Positions 1 to 10,677 of a stretch of DNA of 64,000 bases are shown piece by piece (positions within the stretch are counted from its first letter, which is position 1; each line of letters starts with the position of its first letter). This stretch comes from Serratia surfactantfaciens (GTDB lineage: Bacteria; Pseudomonadota; Gammaproteobacteria; Enterobacterales; Enterobacteriaceae): positions 620,001 through 684,000 of the forward strand of contig NZ_CP016948.1 in NCBI RefSeq assembly GCF_001642805.2, given 5' to 3'. The translations under genes were made by a program, and so were the position numbers. The notes below the pieces were generated by a model. That model was not told the DNA's origin. It saw nothing but the letters and a program-made list of their open reading frames with translations, and made no database searches.

Positions 1-975
1 AGCTCCGGCAAACCGACCGCCGAGAAGAGCCAGGAGAAAGAATCCACTCCTGCACAGCGCGCTACCGCGAGCCTGGAAGAAGAAAGCAATGACGCGCTCA
101 GCCCGGCGATTCGCCGCCTGATCGCCGAACACGACCTCGATGCCGGCGCCATCAAAGGCACCGGCGTGGGTGGCCGCATCACCCGTGAAGACGTGGAAGC
201 GCACCTGGCCAAAGGCGGCGCCGCTGCCAAACCGGCCGCCGCCGCTGAAGCCGCACCGCAGCCTGCTCTGGCCGGCCGCAGCGAAAAACGCGTGCCGATG
301 ACCCGCCTGCGCAAACGCGTCGCCGAGCGTCTGCTGGAAGCGAAGAACAGCACCGCGATGCTGACCACCTTCAACGAAATCAACATGCAGCCGATCATGG
401 ACCTGCGCAAGCAGTACGGCGAAGCCTTCGAGAAACGCCACGGCGTGCGTCTGGGCTTCATGTCCTTCTACATCAAGGCGGTGGTTGAAGCGCTGAAGCG
501 CTTCCCGGAAGTGAACGCGTCGATCGACGGTTCCGACGTGGTTTACCACAACTACTTCGACATCAGCATCGCGGTTTCTACCCCGCGCGGCCTGGTGACG
601 CCGGTACTGCGTGATGTGGACGCCATGAGCATGGCTGACATCGAGAAGAAAATCAAAGAGCTGGCCGTTAAGGGCCGCGACGGCAAACTGACCGTGGAAG
701 AGCTGACCGGCGGTAACTTCACCATTACCAACGGCGGCGTATTCGGCTCGCTGATGTCCACCCCGATCATCAACCCGCCGCAGAGCGCCATCCTGGGCAT
801 GCACGCCATCAAAGATCGCCCAATGGCGGTCAATGGTCAGGTGGTGATCCAGCCGATGATGTATCTGGCGCTGTCTTATGACCACCGCCTGATCGACGGT
901 AAAGAATCCGTCGGTTATCTGGTGACGGTCAAAGAGATGCTGGAAGATCCGGCTCGTCTGCTGCTGGACGTCTAG
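1..975 (+). CDS. sucB: Dihydrolipoyllysine succinyltransferase, E2 of 2-oxoglutarate dehydrogenase (5' end missing)
   Basis: The frame is open from base 1, so the gene starts upstream; about 324 codons are visible. The product transfers succinyl groups from the lipoyl arm to CoA in the 2-oxoglutarate dehydrogenase complex. Visible parts are an Ala/Pro/Glu linker, the E3-binding domain ([13 protein letters not shown] to GRITREDV, bases ~103-195), a second Ala/Pro linker, and the catalytic domain ending with the active-site stretch [10 protein letters not shown] (bases ~880-905). The N-terminal lipoyl domain lies outside the window. sucC follows after 122 bases, the usual sucABCD order. The family call is secure. 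Confidence 0.97.
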   Translation, partial: SSGKPTAEKSQEKESTPAQRATASLEEESNDALSPAIRRLIAEHDLDAGAIKGTGVGGRITREDVEAHLAKGGAAAKPAAAAEAAPQPALAGRSEKRVPMTRLRKRVAERLLEAKNSTAMLTTFNEINMQPIMDLRKQYGEAFEKRHGVRLGFMSFYIKAVVEALKRFPEVNASIDGSDVVYHNYFDISIAVSTPRGLVTPVLRDVDAMSMADIEKKIKELAVKGRDGKLTVEELTGGNFTITNGGVFGSLMSTPIINPPQSAILGMHAIKDRPMAVNGQVVIQPMMYLALSYDHRLIDGKESVGYLVTVKEMLEDPARLLLDV

Positions 976-986
976 TAACCCTTGCC

Positions 987-1006
987 GGGCGCGGCGTGCC
1001 GCGCCC
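987..1006 (+). other. Hairpin in the sucB-sucC spacer
   Basis: Nine bases (987-995, GGGCGCGGC) pair perfectly with 998-1006 just after the sucB stop. No T-run follows, so it is more likely an mRNA-stabilising or partly attenuating hairpin between sucAB and sucCD than a full terminator. Function is inferred. Confidence 0.4.
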
Positions 1007-1097
1007 GCACTCTGTGCTATGTGGCCGGAAAACCATGCGGTTTGCCGCGGAATAATGGTCCGGCTAAAAACCTTCAGAACTGAATGGATAGAACATC

Positions 1098-2264
1098 ATG
1101 AATTTACACGAATATCAGGCAAAACAGCTGTTTGCTCGGTATGGCATGCCGGCACCAACCGGTTACGCCTGTACCACTCCGCGTGAAGCAGAAGAAGCCG
1201 CATCCAAAATCGGCTCCGGCCCGTGGGTGGTGAAATGTCAGGTTCATGCTGGCGGCCGCGGTAAAGCGGGCGGCGTTAAAGTCGTCAACAACAAAGAAGA
1301 TATCCGTGCTTTCGCGGAAGCCTGGTTGGGCAAGCGTCTGGTGACTTACCAGACTGACGCGCTGGGCCAGCCGGTTAACCAGATCCTGGTTGAAGCGGCG
1401 ACCGACATCGATAAAGAACTGTACCTGGGCGCCGTCGTAGACCGCGCGACCCGTCGCATCGTATTCATGGCGTCTACCGAAGGCGGCGTGGAAATCGAGA
1501 AAGTGGCGGAAGAAACCCCTGAACTGATCCACAAAATGACCATCGATCCGCTGGCGGGTCCACAGCCTTATCAGGGTCGTGAGCTGGCCTTCAAACTGGG
1601 CCTGACCGGTAAGCAAGTCAGCCAGTTCGCCAAGATCTTCATGGGCCTGGCGACGCTGTTCCTGGAGCGTGACCTGGCGATGGTTGAGATCAACCCGCTG
1701 GTGATCACCAAGCAGGGCGATCTGGTGTGCCTGGACGGCAAACTGGGCGCCGACGGCAACGCCCTGTTCCGTCAGCCGGAACTGCGTGAAATGCGTGACC
1801 CTTCTCAGGAAGACGAGCGTGAATCCCGTGCGGCTCAGTGGGAGCTGAACTACGTTGCCCTCGACGGCAACATCGGCTGCATGGTTAACGGCGCCGGTCT
1901 GGCGATGGGCACCATGGACATCGTTAAACTGCACGGCGGCGAACCGGCCAACTTCCTGGACGTGGGCGGCGGCGCGACCAAAGAGCGCGTGACCGAAGCG
2001 TTCAAAATCATCCTGTCCGACGACAAGGTGAAAGCGGTTCTGGTTAACATCTTCGGTGGTATCGTACGTTGCGATCTGATCGCCGACGGCATCATCGGCG
2101 CAGTGGCTGAAGTGGGCGTTAACGTCCCGGTCGTGGTGCGCCTGGAAGGGAACAATGCCGAACTGGGCGCCAAGAAACTGGCGGACAGCGGCCTGAATAT
2201 CATTGCTGCGACCAGCCTGACTGATGCGGCTCAGCAAGTTGTTGCAGCAGTGGAGGGTAAATAA
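1098..2264 (+). CDS. sucC: Succinyl-CoA synthetase beta subunit (ADP-forming)
   Basis: 388 residues, the same length as E. coli SucC. With SucD it converts succinyl-CoA, ADP and phosphate to succinate, ATP and CoA in the TCA cycle. The N-terminal ATP-grasp domain starts [16 protein letters not shown] and contains the nucleotide-binding Gly-rich stretch [10 protein letters not shown] (residues ~53-62). The C-terminal flavodoxin-like domain has [10 protein letters not shown] (~321-330). Its TAA overlaps the sucD ATG by one base (TAATG), so the two subunits are translationally coupled. Confidence 0.98.
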   Translation: MNLHEYQAKQLFARYGMPAPTGYACTTPREAEEAASKIGSGPWVVKCQVHAGGRGKAGGVKVVNNKEDIRAFAEAWLGKRLVTYQTDALGQPVNQILVEAATDIDKELYLGAVVDRATRRIVFMASTEGGVEIEKVAEETPELIHKMTIDPLAGPQPYQGRELAFKLGLTGKQVSQFAKIFMGLATLFLERDLAMVEINPLVITKQGDLVCLDGKLGADGNALFRQPELREMRDPSQEDERESRAAQWELNYVALDGNIGCMVNGAGLAMGTMDIVKLHGGEPANFLDVGGGATKERVTEAFKIILSDDKVKAVLVNIFGGIVRCDLIADGIIGAVAEVGVNVPVVVRLEGNNAELGAKKLADSGLNIIAATSLTDAAQQVVAAVEGK

Positions 2265-3136
2265 TGTCCATTTTAATCGATAAGAACACCAAAGTAATTT
2301 GCCAGGGCTTCACCGGTAGCCAGGGGACTTTCCACTCCGAACAAGCTATCGCTTACGGCACCAAAATGGTTGGCGGCGTAACTCCGGGCAAAGGCGGCAC
2401 TCAGCACCTGGGCCTGCCGGTGTTCAACACCGTGCGCGAAGCGGTTGAAGCGACCGGCGCGACCGCCTCGGTCATCTACGTTCCAGCACCGTTCTGCAAA
2501 GACTCCATCCTGGAAGCGATCGATGCCGGCATCAAACTGATCATCACCATCACCGAAGGCATCCCGACGCTGGACATGCTGACCGTGAAAGTGAAGCTGG
2601 ACGAAGCCGGCGTGCGCATGATCGGGCCGAACTGCCCAGGCGTTATCACTCCGGGCGAGTGCAAAATCGGCATCATGCCTGGCCATATCCACCTGCCAGG
2701 CAAAGTGGGCATCGTTTCCCGCTCCGGCACCCTGACCTATGAAGCGGTGAAACAAACCACCGATGCCGGTCTGGGCCAGTCCACCTGCGTGGGCATCGGC
2801 GGCGACCCGATCCCGGGTTCCAACTTCATCGATATCCTGAAGATGTTCCAACAGGATCCGCAGACCGAAGCGATCGTGATGATCGGTGAGATCGGCGGCA
2901 GCGCTGAAGAAGAAGCGGCGGCTTACATCAAAGAACACGTCACCAAACCGGTTGTCGGCTACATTGCCGGCGTCACCGCGCCGAAAGGCAAGCGTATGGG
3001 CCACGCGGGCGCCATCATCGCCGGCGGCAAAGGCACGGCGGACGAGAAGTTTGCTGCGCTGGAAGCGGCGGGCGTGAAAACCGTTCGCAGCCTGGCGGAC
3101 ATCGGCGACGCGGTAAAAGCGGTGCTGAAGCGCTAA
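2264..3136 (+). CDS. sucD: Succinyl-CoA synthetase alpha subunit
   Basis: 290 residues. It binds CoA through its N-terminal Rossmann domain ([16 protein letters not shown], ~14-29) and carries the phosphorylated histidine in the C-terminal half ([17 protein letters not shown], ~245-261). Start overlaps the sucC stop. A strong intrinsic terminator follows 36 bases after the stop, closing the suc operon. Confidence 0.98.
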   Translation: MSILIDKNTKVICQGFTGSQGTFHSEQAIAYGTKMVGGVTPGKGGTQHLGLPVFNTVREAVEATGATASVIYVPAPFCKDSILEAIDAGIKLIITITEGIPTLDMLTVKVKLDEAGVRMIGPNCPGVITPGECKIGIMPGHIHLPGKVGIVSRSGTLTYEAVKQTTDAGLGQSTCVGIGGDPIPGSNFIDILKMFQQDPQTEAIVMIGEIGGSAEEEAAAYIKEHVTKPVVGYIAGVTAPKGKRMGHAGAIIAGGKGTADEKFAALEAAGVKTVRSLADIGDAVKAVLKR

Positions 3137-3172
3137 GAGTTTAGTACGAAATAACAATATCTCGACATGTTT

Positions 3173-3197
3173 GGCCACCCATTGGGTGGCCTTTTTT
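3173..3197 (+). terminator. Intrinsic terminator of the suc operon
   Basis: GGCCACCC, loop ATT, GGGTGGCC, then six T. The stem is perfect (8 bp). The convergent nucleotidase gene stops 12 bases further on. Confidence 0.92.
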
Positions 3198-3208
3198 ATG
3201 GGCGAAGA

Positions 3209-5107
3209 TCAGAACTCGTTGAGCGCCTTGATCAGCGCGATCCGATCCTGCAGGCGGCGCTGTTGCACCGGATCCGCCGCGGTCTGCCGCTGCTGATCCA
3301 GCGAGGTGAGGGCGGCGCGGCAATCGTCGGCGTTGCTGAACAGCGCATCTTTGACGTTGATCGACGCAACGTTGGTGTAGCGGCCGTCGTCGGTGGTCGG
3401 CACCTGGATAACGCCCTCATTGAGCAGCCGTTTGACGATCGCCCGCTGCGGTTCGTATCCCTCCATGCCGATCAGTTTCCAGCGCTGCGGCACCACGCCC
3501 TGATAGTGGCCGTGTTTCACCTCCGTCAGGTAGCGCAGTGTCAGGTGGCGAATGGTGCCTTCTTCTTCACCGTAATGCGCTTTGCTGTCGAACAGCACCG
3601 GGAAGGATTGCCCCTCCAGCGCGCCGCCCTTTTGCGTCAGATGACCCATGCGGTAACTGTTCATGCCCAGGCGGATCGGCATGTCGTCGGTGACCGGCGT
3701 GCCGTCCGCCAGGCGCAGATCGACGATGCGCGAACCGGCGGGTTGGCGCAGATCGATGGTGTAGGTGACGCCGTCGAAGAAATCGTTGGTGGAATATTTG
3801 GACGAACGTCGCGCTGGGTTAAAGCTGTAGGTGACGTCGCCCGGCTGCAGCTGATTGAAGTAGCCGGCGGACCATTCCATGTAGCGTTTAAGCGCTTTGC
3901 CGTTGAGCTGATAAACGGTGATCTCGCCGCCGGCGTATTGGTAGTTAAAGGCGATATCTTTGGCCTTGATATCGCCGACGTCCAGCTTGGCGCGATCGTT
4001 GTCGATCTGCAGGGCGATCACCTGCGCCAGCGGCGCATAGTGCCGGGCGGCCTGCTGGAATAACTCACTGATGCCGGTATCCTGCACGTGCACCTGAGGA
4101 ATGCCGCGGAACTCGTCGGCAGGTACCAGATCGCTGCCGCTCAGCTTCGCCACCACCCGATTGGCGTTGGCGCGCAAAATGTCGTGATACGGCTGGTAGA
4201 GCGCCTGCATGGCGCTGTCCGGCGTCAGCCCTTTGATGGGGTAGGTGTAGCTGTTTTTGTCGATCAGCGTGAATTTGCCGTCACGGCGTTCAAATTGCAG
4301 ATCGATGCGCGACAGCGCGCGGCCGTATTTATCCGGTTCGGTGATGATGACGCCGTTGACCACCGCTTTGTCGATCTTCACATGCATGTGGCCGGCGACG
4401 ATCGCCGCCAGCTCCGGGTTGGCGTTAGCGATGTCGGCCACGCCGGTGCCCGGGCGCTGGTTCTCGTTGTCGATGCCCATGTGCGCCACCAGCACGATGG
4501 CGTCGACCTGGCCATCAATTTGCCTGATGACCTGTTTCACCGCCTGCACCGGATCGGTGAAGTTCAGCCCTTTGATGCGGTCGGTGCCTTTGGCGAATTC
4601 GGCGGTCATCGGCGTGTCCATGCCGATAATGCCGATCTTCACGCCCTGGCGTTCAACGATGGTGTAAGCGGGCAGGTAGGGTTTGCCGCTGTCCCAGACG
4701 ATATTGCCTGCCAGCGCCGCCCCCTTGAACTGTTTGAGCGGCGTAGCCAGCACCGGCAGACCGAAGTCGAATTCGTGGTTGCCCATCACCCAGACATCGT
4801 AATTGAGCGCGTTGAGGCCCAGCATCATCGGGCTGACGGCTTCATGCTTGAAGGTTTCGACGAAGTTGCCCTGGATAGTGTCGCCGGCGTCCACCAGAAT
4901 CAGATTGGGCTGTTCGGCGCGCACCTTTTTGACCTGGGTGGCTATCTGGCTCAGGCTGCCCGCCAGGTTTTCCGTATCGCTGGCGTAGTCCCAGGGCACG
5001 AAGGTGCCGTGCAGATCGGAGGTGCCCAATAGGGTGATGTTTACCGTGTCGGCGGCCATGACGTTTCCCGAGAGTCCCAAGACAGAGGCAAAGATGATTT
5101 TTTTCAT
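3209..5107 (-). CDS. Periplasmic 5'-nucleotidase / UDP-sugar hydrolase family metallophosphatase
   Basis: 632 residues. A signal peptide (MKKIIFASVLGLSGNVMA) predicts periplasmic location. The N-terminal calcineurin-type metallophosphoesterase domain shows its metal-binding motifs in order: SDLHG (~31-35), DAGDTIQGN, GNHEFDFG and GHMHVKI. The C-terminal half is the 5'-nucleotidase substrate-binding domain (GGEITVYQLNGKALKRYMEW region). The family removes phosphate from extracellular nucleotides, or cleaves UDP-sugars or cyclic nucleotides; the exact substrate cannot be read from sequence. It is a monocistronic reverse-strand gene between sucD and cydA, not part of the E. coli order at this place. 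Confidence 0.85.
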   Translation of the reverse strand: MKKIIFASVLGLSGNVMAADTVNITLLGTSDLHGTFVPWDYASDTENLAGSLSQIATQVKKVRAEQPNLILVDAGDTIQGNFVETFKHEAVSPMMLGLNALNYDVWVMGNHEFDFGLPVLATPLKQFKGAALAGNIVWDSGKPYLPAYTIVERQGVKIGIIGMDTPMTAEFAKGTDRIKGLNFTDPVQAVKQVIRQIDGQVDAIVLVAHMGIDNENQRPGTGVADIANANPELAAIVAGHMHVKIDKAVVNGVIITEPDKYGRALSRIDLQFERRDGKFTLIDKNSYTYPIKGLTPDSAMQALYQPYHDILRANANRVVAKLSGSDLVPADEFRGIPQVHVQDTGISELFQQAARHYAPLAQVIALQIDNDRAKLDVGDIKAKDIAFNYQYAGGEITVYQLNGKALKRYMEWSAGYFNQLQPGDVTYSFNPARRSSKYSTNDFFDGVTYTIDLRQPAGSRIVDLRLADGTPVTDDMPIRLGMNSYRMGHLTQKGGALEGQSFPVLFDSKAHYGEEEGTIRHLTLRYLTEVKHGHYQGVVPQRWKLIGMEGYEPQRAIVKRLLNEGVIQVPTTDDGRYTNVASINVKDALFSNADDCRAALTSLDQQRQTAADPVQQRRLQDRIALIKALNEF

Positions 5108-5790
5108 AACTTATTGTCGCTCAATGCAATTTTAACATAAGTGGTCATTTTGCTACAAAATCGCAACCTTTACGATCCAATAGCGAGAAATAGACTAATA
5201 TAGGAGGGAGATTTGTTGTTTTGTGACTGCAATCACTGTCATGGCTTAATGGAAATAAAAGGTTAATTATGTCGCAGAATAAGCGCGTAATAATACAATG
5301 GCGGCTCTTTTAAATTACATTTATTTAACACAAAAATATCATTAAAAAACAATTAAACCATTGCGCAACATGACCCTAAGAAAATTATGCGAAATGTGCT
5401 GATGAATATGGAAATAATATGCGGATAGGCTTAAATTGTCTCAGATCAAATTAGGCCGAAGTACCTCTTTCGGCTAAGATTTGACCTGTAACCAAAAGTC
5501 CAACCCACGTCACGTAAAAACCTATTTATTGTGTGGGATTGGGCGAGTATCATCCATGTTGTGATTATGGATGGTTGATCTTGTTGCATTTGTTACCCGT
5601 TGTCGGTTTTCAGTGGCGCGCTTGTCGACGGCCCAAGAGGCTATTGGCCGAGTGTGCGGTTGAAAGCGGAGAAGCTGGATCAAATTTGTTGTGTTTAAGG
5701 GCATTCACTGCGGGGCGTTACTGGCGGCTTTGAAAGAAGCGTGCCGATAACCGCGTGTCGGAGTCTTCCTGCGAGGAGCAAGGAGTCAAG
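5108..5790 (+). promoter_or_regulatory. Long AT-rich control region upstream of cydA
   Basis: 683 bases without a credible gene, AT-rich up to ~5450. In E. coli the cyd operon is driven from several promoters in a similarly long upstream region under ArcA, FNR and H-NS. By position this stretch should hold the equivalents. The only operator-like element I can single out is listed separately at 5436. It also contains the promoter of the divergent nucleotidase gene. Confidence 0.5.
5436..5449 (+). promoter_or_regulatory. FNR-like half-palindrome upstream of cydA
   Basis: TTGTC-TCAG-ATCAA. The right half matches the FNR consensus (TTGAT-N4-ATCAA) fully; the left half matches 3 of 5. Cytochrome bd genes are oxygen-regulated in relatives, which makes an FNR site plausible, but the match is weak. 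Confidence 0.35.
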
Positions 5791-7359
5791 ATGTTTGATA
5801 TTGTCGAACTGTCGCGCTTACAGTTTGCTTTAACGGCGATGTACCATTTCTTATTTGTCCCATTAACGCTCGGTATGGCGTTCTTGCTGGCAATTATGGA
5901 AACGGTATATGTCCTGTCTGGCAAACAAATCTATAAAGACATGACCAAATTCTGGGGCAAGTTATTTGCGATTAACTTTGCTCTGGGTGTGGCCACCGGT
6001 TTGACCATGGAGTTCCAGTTCGGGACTAACTGGTCGTATTTCTCTCACTACGTCGGCGATATCTTCGGGGCCCCATTGGCTATCGAAGGTCTGATGGCGT
6101 TCTTCCTTGAATCGACGCTGGTCGGCCTGTTCTTCTTCGGCTGGGATCGTCTGAGCAAGGTGCAGCACATGGCGGTAACCTGGTTCGTGGCCCTCGGCTC
6201 CAACCTGTCCGCGCTGTGGATCCTGGTCGCCAACGGCTGGATGCAGAACCCGATCGCGTCGGATTTCAACTTCGAAACCATGCGCATGGAGATGGTCAGC
6301 TTCTCCGAGCTGGTGCTTAACCCGGTTGCGCAGGTGAAATTCGTTCACACCGTGGCTTCCGGCTACACCTGTGGCGCGATGTTCGTTCTGGGCATCAGCT
6401 CCTACTATCTGCTGAAAGGCCGCGACATCGCCTTCGCCAAGCGCTCCTTCGCCATCGCCGCCAGCTTCGGTATGGCTGCCATTCTGTCCGTTATCGTTCT
6501 GGGTGATGAATCCGGTTACGAAATGGGCGACGTGCAGAAAACCAAACTGGCCGCCATCGAAGCGGAGTGGGACACTCAGCCGGCGCCGGCGTCCTTCACC
6601 CTGTTCGGCATTCCCGATCAGGACAAGATGGAAAACTCCTTCTCTATTCAGATCCCGTATGCGCTTGGCCTGATCGCCACCCGCTCCACGGACACTCAGG
6701 TCACCGGCCTGAAAGATCTGATGGCGCAGCATGAAGTGCGTATCCGCAACGGCATGAAAGCCTACCAGCTGCTGGAAGAGCTGCGTGGCGGCAACACCGA
6801 TCCTGCAGTGCGCGCCGAATTCAACAAAACCAAGCAAGACCTGGGCTACGGCATGCTGCTGAAGCGCTATACCCCGAACGTCACCGACGCGACGGAAGCG
6901 CAGATCCAGCTGGCGACCAAGGACTCCATTCCGCGCGTGGCGCCGCTGTACTTCGCCTTCCGCATCATGGTGGCCTGTGGCGTAATCATGCTGTTGATCA
7001 TCGGCCTGTCGTTCTGGAACGTGATCCGCGGCCGCATCGGCCAGAAAAAATGGCTGCACCGCGCGGCGCTGTACGGTTTGCCGCTGCCTTGGATCGCGAT
7101 CGAGTCCGGTTGGTTCGTGGCGGAATACGGCCGTCAACCGTGGGCGATTGGTGAGGTGCTGCCGACGGCGGTCGCCAACTCTTCGCTGACCGCGGGCGAC
7201 ATTCTGTTCTCGATGGGGCTGATCTGCGGCTTGTACACCCTGTTCCTGGTGGCTGAATTGTACCTGATGTTCAAGTTTGCACGTCTGGGTCCAAGCAGCC
7301 TGAAAACCGGCCGCTATCACTTTGAACAACCGACTGCCGCCGTGCAGGAAGCGCGCTAA
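5791..7359 (+). CDS. cydA: Cytochrome bd-I ubiquinol oxidase subunit I
   Basis: 522 residues from the ATG at 5791 ([12 protein letters not shown]), the E. coli length. An upstream ATG-like extension exists, but this start has GGAG/AGGAG sites just before it. CydA oxidises ubiquinol and carries hemes b558, b595 and d in the inner membrane. The heme b595 ligand His19 is in place (TAMYHF), the Q-loop region (~240-330) is present, and the family motif GRQPW (~448) is intact. cydB follows after 14 bases. Confidence 0.98.
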   Translation: MFDIVELSRLQFALTAMYHFLFVPLTLGMAFLLAIMETVYVLSGKQIYKDMTKFWGKLFAINFALGVATGLTMEFQFGTNWSYFSHYVGDIFGAPLAIEGLMAFFLESTLVGLFFFGWDRLSKVQHMAVTWFVALGSNLSALWILVANGWMQNPIASDFNFETMRMEMVSFSELVLNPVAQVKFVHTVASGYTCGAMFVLGISSYYLLKGRDIAFAKRSFAIAASFGMAAILSVIVLGDESGYEMGDVQKTKLAAIEAEWDTQPAPASFTLFGIPDQDKMENSFSIQIPYALGLIATRSTDTQVTGLKDLMAQHEVRIRNGMKAYQLLEELRGGNTDPAVRAEFNKTKQDLGYGMLLKRYTPNVTDATEAQIQLATKDSIPRVAPLYFAFRIMVACGVIMLLIIGLSFWNVIRGRIGQKKWLHRAALYGLPLPWIAIESGWFVAEYGRQPWAIGEVLPTAVANSSLTAGDILFSMGLICGLYTLFLVAELYLMFKFARLGPSSLKTGRYHFEQPTAAVQEAR

Positions 7360-7373
7360 ACAGGAGTCCACGT

Positions 7374-8513
7374 ATGTTTGACTATGAAGTACTGCGATTT
7401 ATTTGGTGGGTCCTGGTTGGCGTACTGCTGATCGGCTTCGCCGTCACCGACGGTTTCGACATGGGCGTCGGCATTCTGGTGCGCATCATCGGGAAAACCG
7501 ATACCGAGCGCCGGGTGATGATCAACTCCATCGCCCCGCACTGGGACGGTAACCAGGTATGGCTGATCACCGCCGGCGGCGCGCTGTTCGCCGCCTGGCC
7601 GATGGTGTACGCAGCGGCCTTCTCCGGCTTCTACGTCGCGATGATCCTGGTGCTGGCCGCCTTGTTCTTCCGCCCGGTCGGTTTCGACTACCGTTCCAAG
7701 CTGGAGAGCAGCCGTTGGCGCAACATGTGGGACTGGGGCATTTTCATCGGCTCCTTCGTGCCGGCAGTGGTGTTCGGCGTGGCGTTCGGCAACCTGCTGC
7801 AGGGCGTGCCGTTCCACATGGACGAGTACATGCGTCTGTTCTACACCGGCAACTTCTTCCAACTGCTGAATCCGTTCGGTCTGTTGGCGGGCGTGGTCAG
7901 CCTGACCATGCTGGTCACTCAGGGCGCGACCTATCTGCAAATGCGCACCACCGGCGAGATCCACCTGCGTTCACGCGCCGCGGCACAAATCGCGACGCTG
8001 ATCATGGCAGTGTGCTTCCTGCTGGCGGGCGTATGGCTGGTGAAGGGCATTGACGGCTTCGTCGTGACGTCGGCTCTGGACACCCTGGCGGAATCCAACC
8101 CGATGCGTAAAGAAGTGGCGCATCAGGCCGGCGCATGGTTGATCAACTTCAACAAGTATCCGCTGCTGTGGGCGTTGCCTGCACTGGGCGTGGTGCTGCC
8201 GTTGTTCACCATCCTGTTCTCGCGTCTGGAGAAAGGCGCGCTGGCGTTCGTCACCTCGTCGCTGACCATCGCCTGCGTCATCCTCACCGCCGGGGTCACC
8301 ATGTTCCCGTTCGTGATGCCTTCCAGCACCGTGCCGAACGTCAGCCTGACCATGTGGGACGCGACCTCGAGCCTGTTGACGCTGAAAGTGATGACCGTTG
8401 TGGCGGCGATCTTCGTGCCTATCGTTTTGGCGTACACCAGCTGGTCGTACTACAAAATGTTCGGTCGCCTCGACAAGAACTACATCGAAAACAACAAGCA
8501 TTCGCTGTACTAA
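7374..8513 (+). CDS. cydB: Cytochrome bd-I ubiquinol oxidase subunit II
   Basis: 379 residues, the length of E. coli CydB. Begins MFDYEVLRFIWW with the typical GFAVTDGFDMGVG motif in the first helices; eight or nine membrane helices are visible. It forms the heterodimer with CydA. An SD-like AAGGAGC (~8517-8523) precedes the small subunit cydX, 17 bases downstream. Confidence 0.98.
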   Translation: MFDYEVLRFIWWVLVGVLLIGFAVTDGFDMGVGILVRIIGKTDTERRVMINSIAPHWDGNQVWLITAGGALFAAWPMVYAAAFSGFYVAMILVLAALFFRPVGFDYRSKLESSRWRNMWDWGIFIGSFVPAVVFGVAFGNLLQGVPFHMDEYMRLFYTGNFFQLLNPFGLLAGVVSLTMLVTQGATYLQMRTTGEIHLRSRAAAQIATLIMAVCFLLAGVWLVKGIDGFVVTSALDTLAESNPMRKEVAHQAGAWLINFNKYPLLWALPALGVVLPLFTILFSRLEKGALAFVTSSLTIACVILTAGVTMFPFVMPSSTVPNVSLTMWDATSSLLTLKVMTVVAAIFVPIVLAYTSWSYYKMFGRLDKNYIENNKHSLY

Positions 8514-8530
8514 GGATAAGGAGCTAAACC

Positions 8531-8644
8531 ATGTGGTATTTTGCCTGGATTCTCGGAACGCTTCTTGCCTGCGCCTTCGGCATCATCACGGCGCTGGCGC
8601 TTGAGCAGAGCGAAGCGACCAAAGCTCAGCAAGACGGTAAGTGA
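8531..8644 (+). CDS. cydX: Cytochrome bd-I small accessory subunit
   Basis: A 37-residue single-helix protein starting MWYFAWILGTLLACAFG and ending in a polar tail (EQSEATKAQQDGK). CydX stabilises the heme centres of CydAB. The start follows a strong AAGGAG site. Its TGA overlaps the ybgE ATG (ATGA), pointing to coupled translation. Confidence 0.95.
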   Translation: MWYFAWILGTLLACAFGIITALALEQSEATKAQQDGK

Positions 8645-8940
8645 TGAGCTCGTCCGTGATTGACAAGCTGTACGCTGTCACCGACAAGGGCCCGATCCGG
8701 GCCCTTTCCCTGGTGCTGGCGTTGATTTTGGCGGGGTGCGTGTTCTGGGATCCGACTCGTTTCGCCGCCAAAACCAGCTCGCTGGAGATTTGGGAAGGGT
8801 TGCTGCTGATTTGGGCAGTGTGCGCCGGGGTGATCCACGGTTTCGGATTCCGCCCGCAGCGCAGCGTCTGGCGCGCCTTTTTTGCGCCGCTTCCCGCAAT
8901 TGTGATCTTGTGCGCAGGATTACTTTACGTTTCTTTATAA
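8644..8940 (+). CDS. ybgE: Cyd operon protein YbgE
   Basis: 98 residues from the ATG at 8644, overlapping the cydX stop; a GTG three bases earlier is the alternative. Three hydrophobic segments predict a small inner-membrane protein. The sequence (DKGPIRALSLVLAL, GCVFWDPTRFAAKTS, CAGVIHGFGFRPQ) clearly matches E. coli YbgE. It is always found with cydABX; its molecular role is not established. Confidence 0.93.
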   Translation: MSSSVIDKLYAVTDKGPIRALSLVLALILAGCVFWDPTRFAAKTSSLEIWEGLLLIWAVCAGVIHGFGFRPQRSVWRAFFAPLPAIVILCAGLLYVSL

Positions 8941-8960
8941 TCTCCCTGATGTCCCCACGT

Positions 8961-8990
8961 TATGGGCCCTCACGGCCCATAATTATTTTC
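8961..8990 (+). terminator. Terminator of the cyd operon
   Basis: TATGGGCC, loop CTCAC, GGCCCATA, then ATTATTTTC. Eight-base perfect stem with a T-rich tail 20 bases after ybgE, separating cyd from the tol-pal transcription unit. Confidence 0.75.
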
Positions 8991-9070
8991 ATTCCCATCT
9001 TGTAACCCATTCCCAACCCGATCCGTCTTGCGTATAGTAGCAGCGTTAAATTGCATTGCTGGGAAGTAGA

Positions 9071-10155
<1,085 letters not shown>

Positions 10156-10167
10156 GTAGGAGGTAGC

Positions 10168-10596
10168 ATGGCGAGAGTACGTGGACGTAGTCGGCGCGAG
10201 CTGAAGTCCGAAATTAACATCGTTCCGCTGCTCGACGTGTTGCTGGTGCTGCTGCTGATCTTTATGGCAACCGCGCCAATCATCACGCAGAGCGTGGAGG
10301 TTGACCTGCCGGACGCCACCGATTCCAAAACGGTGTCCAGCGATGACAATCCGCCGGTGATCCTCGAAGTTTCCGGCGTAGGTCAATACACCCTGGTGGT
10401 GGATCACAACCGTATGGAGCTGCTGCCGCCTGAGCAAGTCGCGGCCGAGGCCAAGTCGCGTTTGGCGGCTAACCCGAAAACGGTCTTTTTGATCGGCGGT
10501 GCGAAGGAAGTCCCTTACGATGAGATTATCAAGGCATTGAATATTCTCCATCAGGCGGGCGTGGCTTCCGTGGGGCTGATGACCCAGCCGATCTGA
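10168..10596 (+). CDS. tolR: Tol-Pal system motor subunit TolR
   Basis: 142 residues. One N-terminal membrane helix carries the proton-conducting Asp of the ExbD/TolR family (NIVPLLDVLLVLLLIFM, Asp ~23), followed by a periplasmic domain. It lies 12 bases after tolQ with a good AGGAGG site. Confidence 0.98.
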   Translation: MARVRGRSRRELKSEINIVPLLDVLLVLLLIFMATAPIITQSVEVDLPDATDSKTVSSDDNPPVILEVSGVGQYTLVVDHNRMELLPPEQVAAEAKSRLAANPKTVFLIGGAKEVPYDEIIKALNILHQAGVASVGLMTQPI

Positions 10597-10677
10597 CCGT
10601 AAGGCGAACGGCAACCCGGTTCCTGCGCTGCGGCCCAGGAACCCCGTATAAGCAACACCAGTTTTTGGGAATCTATT

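Noticed and set aside
3167..4063. Forward open frame opposite the nucleotidase gene
   Set aside because: Begins inside the suc terminator and has no recognisable features; the reverse-strand gene has a signal peptide and complete metal motifs.
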